A stretch of 64,000 nt of DNA. Origin: an uncultured Pirellulales bacterium (GTDB taxonomy: Bacteria > Planctomycetota > Planctomycetia > Pirellulales > Thermoguttaceae). This document shows, one piece after another, positions 60,403 to 64,000 of this stretch; the stretch's first letter is position 1, and each line of letters begins with the position of its first letter. The position numbers were made by a program, and so were the translations under genes. The stretch lies in the NCBI GenBank assembly GCA_938015445.1, contig CALLPE010000010.1, forward strand, positions 1 through 64,000, read 5' to 3'. Under the pieces are notes generated by a model. That model was not told where the DNA came from. It did no database searches and saw only the letters and a list, made by a program, of their open reading frames with translations.

Positions 60403-62106
60403 TCAAATAGCGCGAAGCTGGTAGCGTTTGCGCATCCGATTGCGTAGATAGATCGCCGTACTGCACAGCGAGAGGACGATCACCAGCAACAATAACGTAG
60501 TGGCGTATATCATCGGTTGATTAGCTTCCACATTTGGCGACTTGCAGCTTATGTCCAGTATGTGGTAACCCAGGTGCATGAACTTCCGCTCTAGGTGGAT
60601 GAAGGGGAACTGGGTGCTGACGGGCACCGGGGCGCTTTTGAGCATGCCGGTAATCATCAAGGGGGCCACTTCGCCTGCCGCCCTGGCCATTGCCAAGATG
60701 AACCCGGTCATTATTCCCGGCGATGACATGGGAAGCAACACGCGGCAGAGAGTCTGGAACTTGGTGGCTCCTAAAGCGTACGAGCCTTCGCGGATGCTTT
60801 GAGGGATGGTACGAATGGCCTCTTCGGTGGCCACGATAACCACGGGGATGGTCAGCAGTCCCAACGTCAGACTAGCCCAGAGGATACAACCCTGCCCGAA
60901 AACAGGTTGCTGGATGTCGGCGGTGACCCGTTCCGGGTAGAGCCAGCGGTCCAAGCTACCTCCGACCACGTACACGAAGAACCCCAGCCCGAAGATGCCG
61001 TACACGATCGAAGGAATTCCCGCCAGGTTGGCGACCGCAATGCGGACGGTGCGCACCACAACGCCTTCGCGAGCGTATTCACCCAAAAAGATTCCCGCTA
61101 ACACCCCAAGAGGAAAGCAGGCGATAGCCATCAACATGACCATCAGCACGGTGCCGAAGATGGCGGGAAATAGGCCGCCATCCTGATTCGATTCGCGCGG
61201 GTCGGTCCATATCAGTTCCCAGACCTTCACCACATAGAATCGCAGCTTTGCCCCTATAGTCATGCTATTGGGGCAATAGCCGCGGACGATGTCCACCAGG
61301 GACATGCTCTTCTCGCGGCCAGCCGAGTCCACGAACACCGCAACATTGCTGCGGATATCGCTTTCCAGCCGTTGGCGCTCGGCGGAAAGGCGGTCCGACT
61401 GGGCCAGGAGTTCCTTGCGTTCGGCCTCAAGCTGTTGTAGACGCTGGTTGAGTAAAACAACGTCTTCCTGCTCAGGGGTTGCACCGGCCGCAATCAGCTT
61501 GCGCCGCTGATATTTGACCTTAAGCATTTGGGCTTCGACCTGTTGCTTCAGGCGGCGTTCCAGTATTCCTTGTGCGGAAAGGATCGGCTCGATTTCGGTT
61601 TTCATACGGCGCTGTGCCGCTGCGATGGCGGATGCAAGCTGTTCCACCGGCGAACCTTCCAGCGCCACATCCAGTGTAGGCGTGACGAACTGTTTTAGGT
61701 AGCCGTGGTAATTGAGGAAGGCCATTCGTTCCAGGACGAAGGCGTCAGGAGGGTAGGATACCTCAGTCACTCGCTCGGCATCCACCCATAGGAAGTCGGG
61801 TCCGAACTCCTTGTTGGCCACTTTGTACTTGATGCGCTGCTGGTTGGTGTGAGGGTCGGACTGACGGTCGACTTCGATAGCCAGCAGCCGTCGGCCATCG
61901 TCGAGGTGTACTTCCATCAGTGGCCAGGGCCAAAACACTAGCGCGCCGTTGAACACAACCACCAGAAGCATAGCCACTGCCAGCGACAGCGCCATGGTCA
62001 GCGCGCCGCCAGAGGCCCAGACGAACGGTTCGCCGCGACGCCAGAACTGCATGGCGCGGCCGGAGCGGGCAGAGGTTTCAGGCGTCGGCGCTTTTGAGGA
62101 AACCAT
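60403..62106 (-). CDS. pstA: Phosphate ABC transporter permease PstA, extended form
   Basis: 567 residues, about twice the usual PstA. ATG 62106 has AGGGA six bases upstream and lies 9 bases after the pstC stop. After one N-terminal helix ([20 protein letters not shown]) comes a soluble region of about 250 residues: a beta part, then a long Glu/Lys/Arg/Gln coiled-coil (about 150-255, [20 protein letters not shown]). The C-terminal permease core has the usual helices and the EAA-type loop in [20 protein letters not shown] with [12 protein letters not shown]. It pairs with PstC in the membrane. Extended Pst permeases are known in some bacteria; the coiled-coil's function is unknown. Confidence 0.93.
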   Translation of the reverse strand: MVSSKAPTPETSARSGRAMQFWRRGEPFVWASGGALTMALSLAVAMLLVVVFNGALVFWPWPLMEVHLDDGRRLLAIEVDRQSDPHTNQQRIKYKVANKEFGPDFLWVDAERVTEVSYPPDAFVLERMAFLNYHGYLKQFVTPTLDVALEGSPVEQLASAIAAAQRRMKTEIEPILSAQGILERRLKQQVEAQMLKVKYQRRKLIAAGATPEQEDVVLLNQRLQQLEAERKELLAQSDRLSAERQRLESDIRSNVAVFVDSAGREKSMSLVDIVRGYCPNSMTIGAKLRFYVVKVWELIWTDPRESNQDGGLFPAIFGTVLMVMLMAIACFPLGVLAGIFLGEYAREGVVVRTVRIAVANLAGIPSIVYGIFGLGFFVYVVGGSLDRWLYPERVTADIQQPVFGQGCILWASLTLGLLTIPVVIVATEEAIRTIPQSIREGSYALGATKFQTLCRVLLPMSSPGIMTGFILAMARAAGEVAPLMITGMLKSAPVPVSTQFPFIHLERKFMHLGYHILDISCKSPNVEANQPMIYATTLLLLVIVLSLCSTAIYLRNRMRKRYQLRAI

Positions 62107-62115
62107 CGTGGGTCC

Positions 62116-64000
62116 CTATTGGTATTTCCCGAACTTCTTCCGCAGTCGCTGACGAACCAGTTCGGCTGCGGTGTTGGCTACCAGAGTCATCAGAAACAGG
62201 ATCACAGCGCATAGGAACAAAATGCGATACAGGCTTTCGCCGTGCGGGGCTTCGCCGATTTCCATGGCGATGTTGGAAGCCAAAGTACGAAAGCCATTAA
62301 ACGGGCTCCAATCGATGATCGGGGTGTTGCCTGTGGCCATGAAGACGATCATCGTCTCGCCCGCGGCCCGGCCAAAACCCATCATCGAGGCAGCGAATAC
62401 CCCGGGGCTGGCCGAGGGGAGCACCACCCGCCACACGGTTTGCCAGCGGCTGGCTCCCAGCGCTAACGAAGCCGCAGTGAGGTTGTAAGGCACGCTGGAC
62501 AAGGCGTCCTCGGAGATCGACAGAATAATGGGGATAATGGCGAATCCCAAGCCGATGGCCACTACGATGCTATTGGTGGCTTCGTAGGGTTTGCCTGTGA
62601 TCTCGAAGAGCCAATGCTTGAAATCCCCCTGAAACAACAGATTCTCTACCCACGGCGAAATCCAGTATGCCACAGCGCCGCCGATTACGATAACCGGTGC
62701 TAGGATGGCGAACTCGTATCCTCGTTCGGCCCATTTCAGCCAGTTGACCCGCCGCAACAGTTGCCACAGAAGCATGAATGCCACGAAAGTCACGGGAATT
62801 GTAGCCAAACTTGCCATGAACGCCACGATCCATCGCGACATTAGCGGTCCGAGCCACAAAAGCATCAAGAAGCCCACCACCACCGACGGCACGGCAGCCA
62901 TGATCTCGATCACTGGCTTTACGAAGTTCCTGAATGCCGGCGTGGTGAAGTGGCTGACGTACAATGCCCCAAACAGCGACAACGGCAAAGCAAAGGCCAG
63001 CGCATAAACAGTGGCTTTGAGGGTGCCGAAAACTATGGGCACCAGGCTATACTTGGGTTCCTCGCCGGCGGTGAGCCATTTGTACACCGGTTCGGAATAG
63101 CCTTCGTAGTGGACTTTGGCGAACAGTGTTTGGAATGTCACTTCCGGGTGGGGAGCGTCCACACGCCAGACGATCAACCGGCCGTCTTTTCGCAGGCCGA
63201 TCAAAGCATTGGCCCGCGCGGCAAAGCCGACCGCCTCTAGGGGACTATCGGCCTGAAAGCTGCACACTGTCCGTGCGCTGGTCGAATAGCCGTAATGAGC
63301 CACGCCGTCTTCGCCAAGACTGACCAAGCCCTTGTTGCGCTGGGAAGCGACGACGTAGCGGACCGGGCCGGCGTGTTGAGCAACCCGGTGAATAAGCCGA
63401 AATACCCGCTGGGCGCCTTCTTCCACTTCAAACCATACGGTCACTTCCCCTTTGCTGTCGCATACAGCAAGCGACGAGTCGCCTAAGAGCGTCGACATGG
63501 CGGTGATGGCGCGGCGGTCGCCGAAGGCGGGCAAGGTTTCATTGAAGACCACCTTGCCGCTGTCGTTCAATTTCCAGCGCATCAAATAGCCATCGGTGGT
63601 GCCGGCGAAAACCTGCTTTCCGGCGGCGTCTAACGTGAAAGTGTTGATAGCCGCAGGCAGCGCTGTTTCCAGACGGACACGCACGGTTTCGCGCTGTTCG
63701 TTGCCGAACAGGTCTTTTGTCACCACCTCGCGCCATAATTCCAGCTTCCGGTCTTCGGTAAGCACCACGCAGGCTACTCCCGATTCGCTGATGCGAACCT
63801 GTGCCTGGAGTGGTTTTGTTCCGGGTTGCGGTGGAACACTGAACCGGACCGCCAGATCATAGGTCGTCTTACGCCCGGCAAACTCGTCGAAACTGGCGCT
63901 GACGACGGGTTCTACGGCCATTATCGAGCCGTCGGACCACACCAGCGTGTACAGGGTCCCTGGGTCGCCCTTTTGAACAGCGCTTCGCGTTGCCGGATCG
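62116..64000 (-). CDS. pstC: Phosphate ABC transporter permease PstC with propeller-like N-domain (5' partial)
   Basis: The frame stays open to the right edge (in-frame codons continue before GTG 63942), so the gene starts outside the window; 628 codons are visible. The visible N-terminal part of about 300 residues has WD/propeller-like strands (FAGTTDGYLMRWKLND, LAVCDSKGEVTVWFEVEEG, ALIGLRKDGRLIVWRVDAPH). The permease core then begins near SLVPIVFGTLKATVYALAFA, with the EAA-type loop DALSSVPYNLTAASLALGAS followed by RWQTVWRVVLPSASPG. Large N-terminal domains occur in some long PstC proteins. It is followed by pstA, pstB and phoU. Confidence 0.93.
   Translation of the reverse strand, partial: DPATRSAVQKGDPGTLYTLVWSDGSIMAVEPVVSASFDEFAGRKTTYDLAVRFSVPPQPGTKPLQAQVRISESGVACVVLTEDRKLELWREVVTKDLFGNEQRETVRVRLETALPAAINTFTLDAAGKQVFAGTTDGYLMRWKLNDSGKVVFNETLPAFGDRRAITAMSTLLGDSSLAVCDSKGEVTVWFEVEEGAQRVFRLIHRVAQHAGPVRYVVASQRNKGLVSLGEDGVAHYGYSTSARTVCSFQADSPLEAVGFAARANALIGLRKDGRLIVWRVDAPHPEVTFQTLFAKVHYEGYSEPVYKWLTAGEEPKYSLVPIVFGTLKATVYALAFALPLSLFGALYVSHFTTPAFRNFVKPVIEIMAAVPSVVVGFLMLLWLGPLMSRWIVAFMASLATIPVTFVAFMLLWQLLRRVNWLKWAERGYEFAILAPVIVIGGAVAYWISPWVENLLFQGDFKHWLFEITGKPYEATNSIVVAIGLGFAIIPIILSISEDALSSVPYNLTAASLALGASRWQTVWRVVLPSASPGVFAASMMGFGRAAGETMIVFMATGNTPIIDWSPFNGFRTLASNIAMEIGEAPHGESLYRILFLCAVILFLMTLVANTAAELVRQRLRKKFGKYQ

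Overview
The window looks like a chromosomal segment of a GC-rich planctomycete, most likely of the Pirellulales/Thermogutta type. This is an inference from gene content: many exported proteins with long Pro/Ala-rich or repeat-rich tails, a Tat-exported Gfo/Idh oxidoreductase, a DUF4838 protein, very large secreted proteins, a bacterial GlnRS beside GluRS, and Pst permeases with large extra domains. No rRNA gene is present to fix the taxonomy.

Layout. 1-5.6 kb: start of an exported sugar-binding-like protein, a MoxR ATPase with a Pro-rich tail, a PA14/PKD/TPR secreted protein and a small exported protein. 5.9-9.4 kb: gltX and glnS in tandem. 9.8-13.0 kb: two orphan response regulators, one a degenerate NtrC-type ATPase and one a receiver fused to a GcvH-like lipoyl domain. 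13.3-21.2 kb: lipoprotein aldose epimerase, MoaB/Mog, Tat Gfo/Idh protein, tRNA-Arg(ACG), a TPR protein with a DPF-motif tail, and a DUF4838 protein. 21.4-30.9 kb: an apparent secondary-metabolite locus with an Sfp-type phosphopantetheinyl transferase, TrpB2, and a 2145-residue FAAL-ACP-C-A-PCP-TE synthetase predicted to make an N-acylated amino acid. 30.9-34.8 kb: U32 peptidase-family protein and an exported propeller-like protein. 35.5-46.3 kb: two translationally coupled giant exported proteins (1109 and 2490 aa) built from related units. 46.5-58.2 kb: DUF3786 protein divergent from a compact carbonyl-branch Wood-Ljungdahl operon (CODH, ACS, both corrinoid protein subunits, its activator and the methyltransferase) ending in a GNAT-CBS fusion. 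58.6-64.0 kb: phoU-pstB-pstA-pstC on the minus strand, with pstC running off the right edge.

Working together: the acs genes form a complete carbonyl branch (CO/CO2 + methyl-THF + CoA to acetyl-CoA). The methyl branch, CooC and electron donors are not in the window. The NRPS locus has its own carrier-protein activating enzyme and a PLP enzyme that could supply an aromatic amino acid.

A pattern crosses the whole window. Many intergenic gaps, and several genes, carry a short local direct repeat (period about 10-45 bp, 2-9 copies) whose sequence is private to that locus. Inside genes the period is always a multiple of three. These arrays hit functionally sensitive places: a ribosome binding site, a signal peptide, the ATPase pre-sensor loop of a regulator, and the approach to an adenylation-domain core motif.
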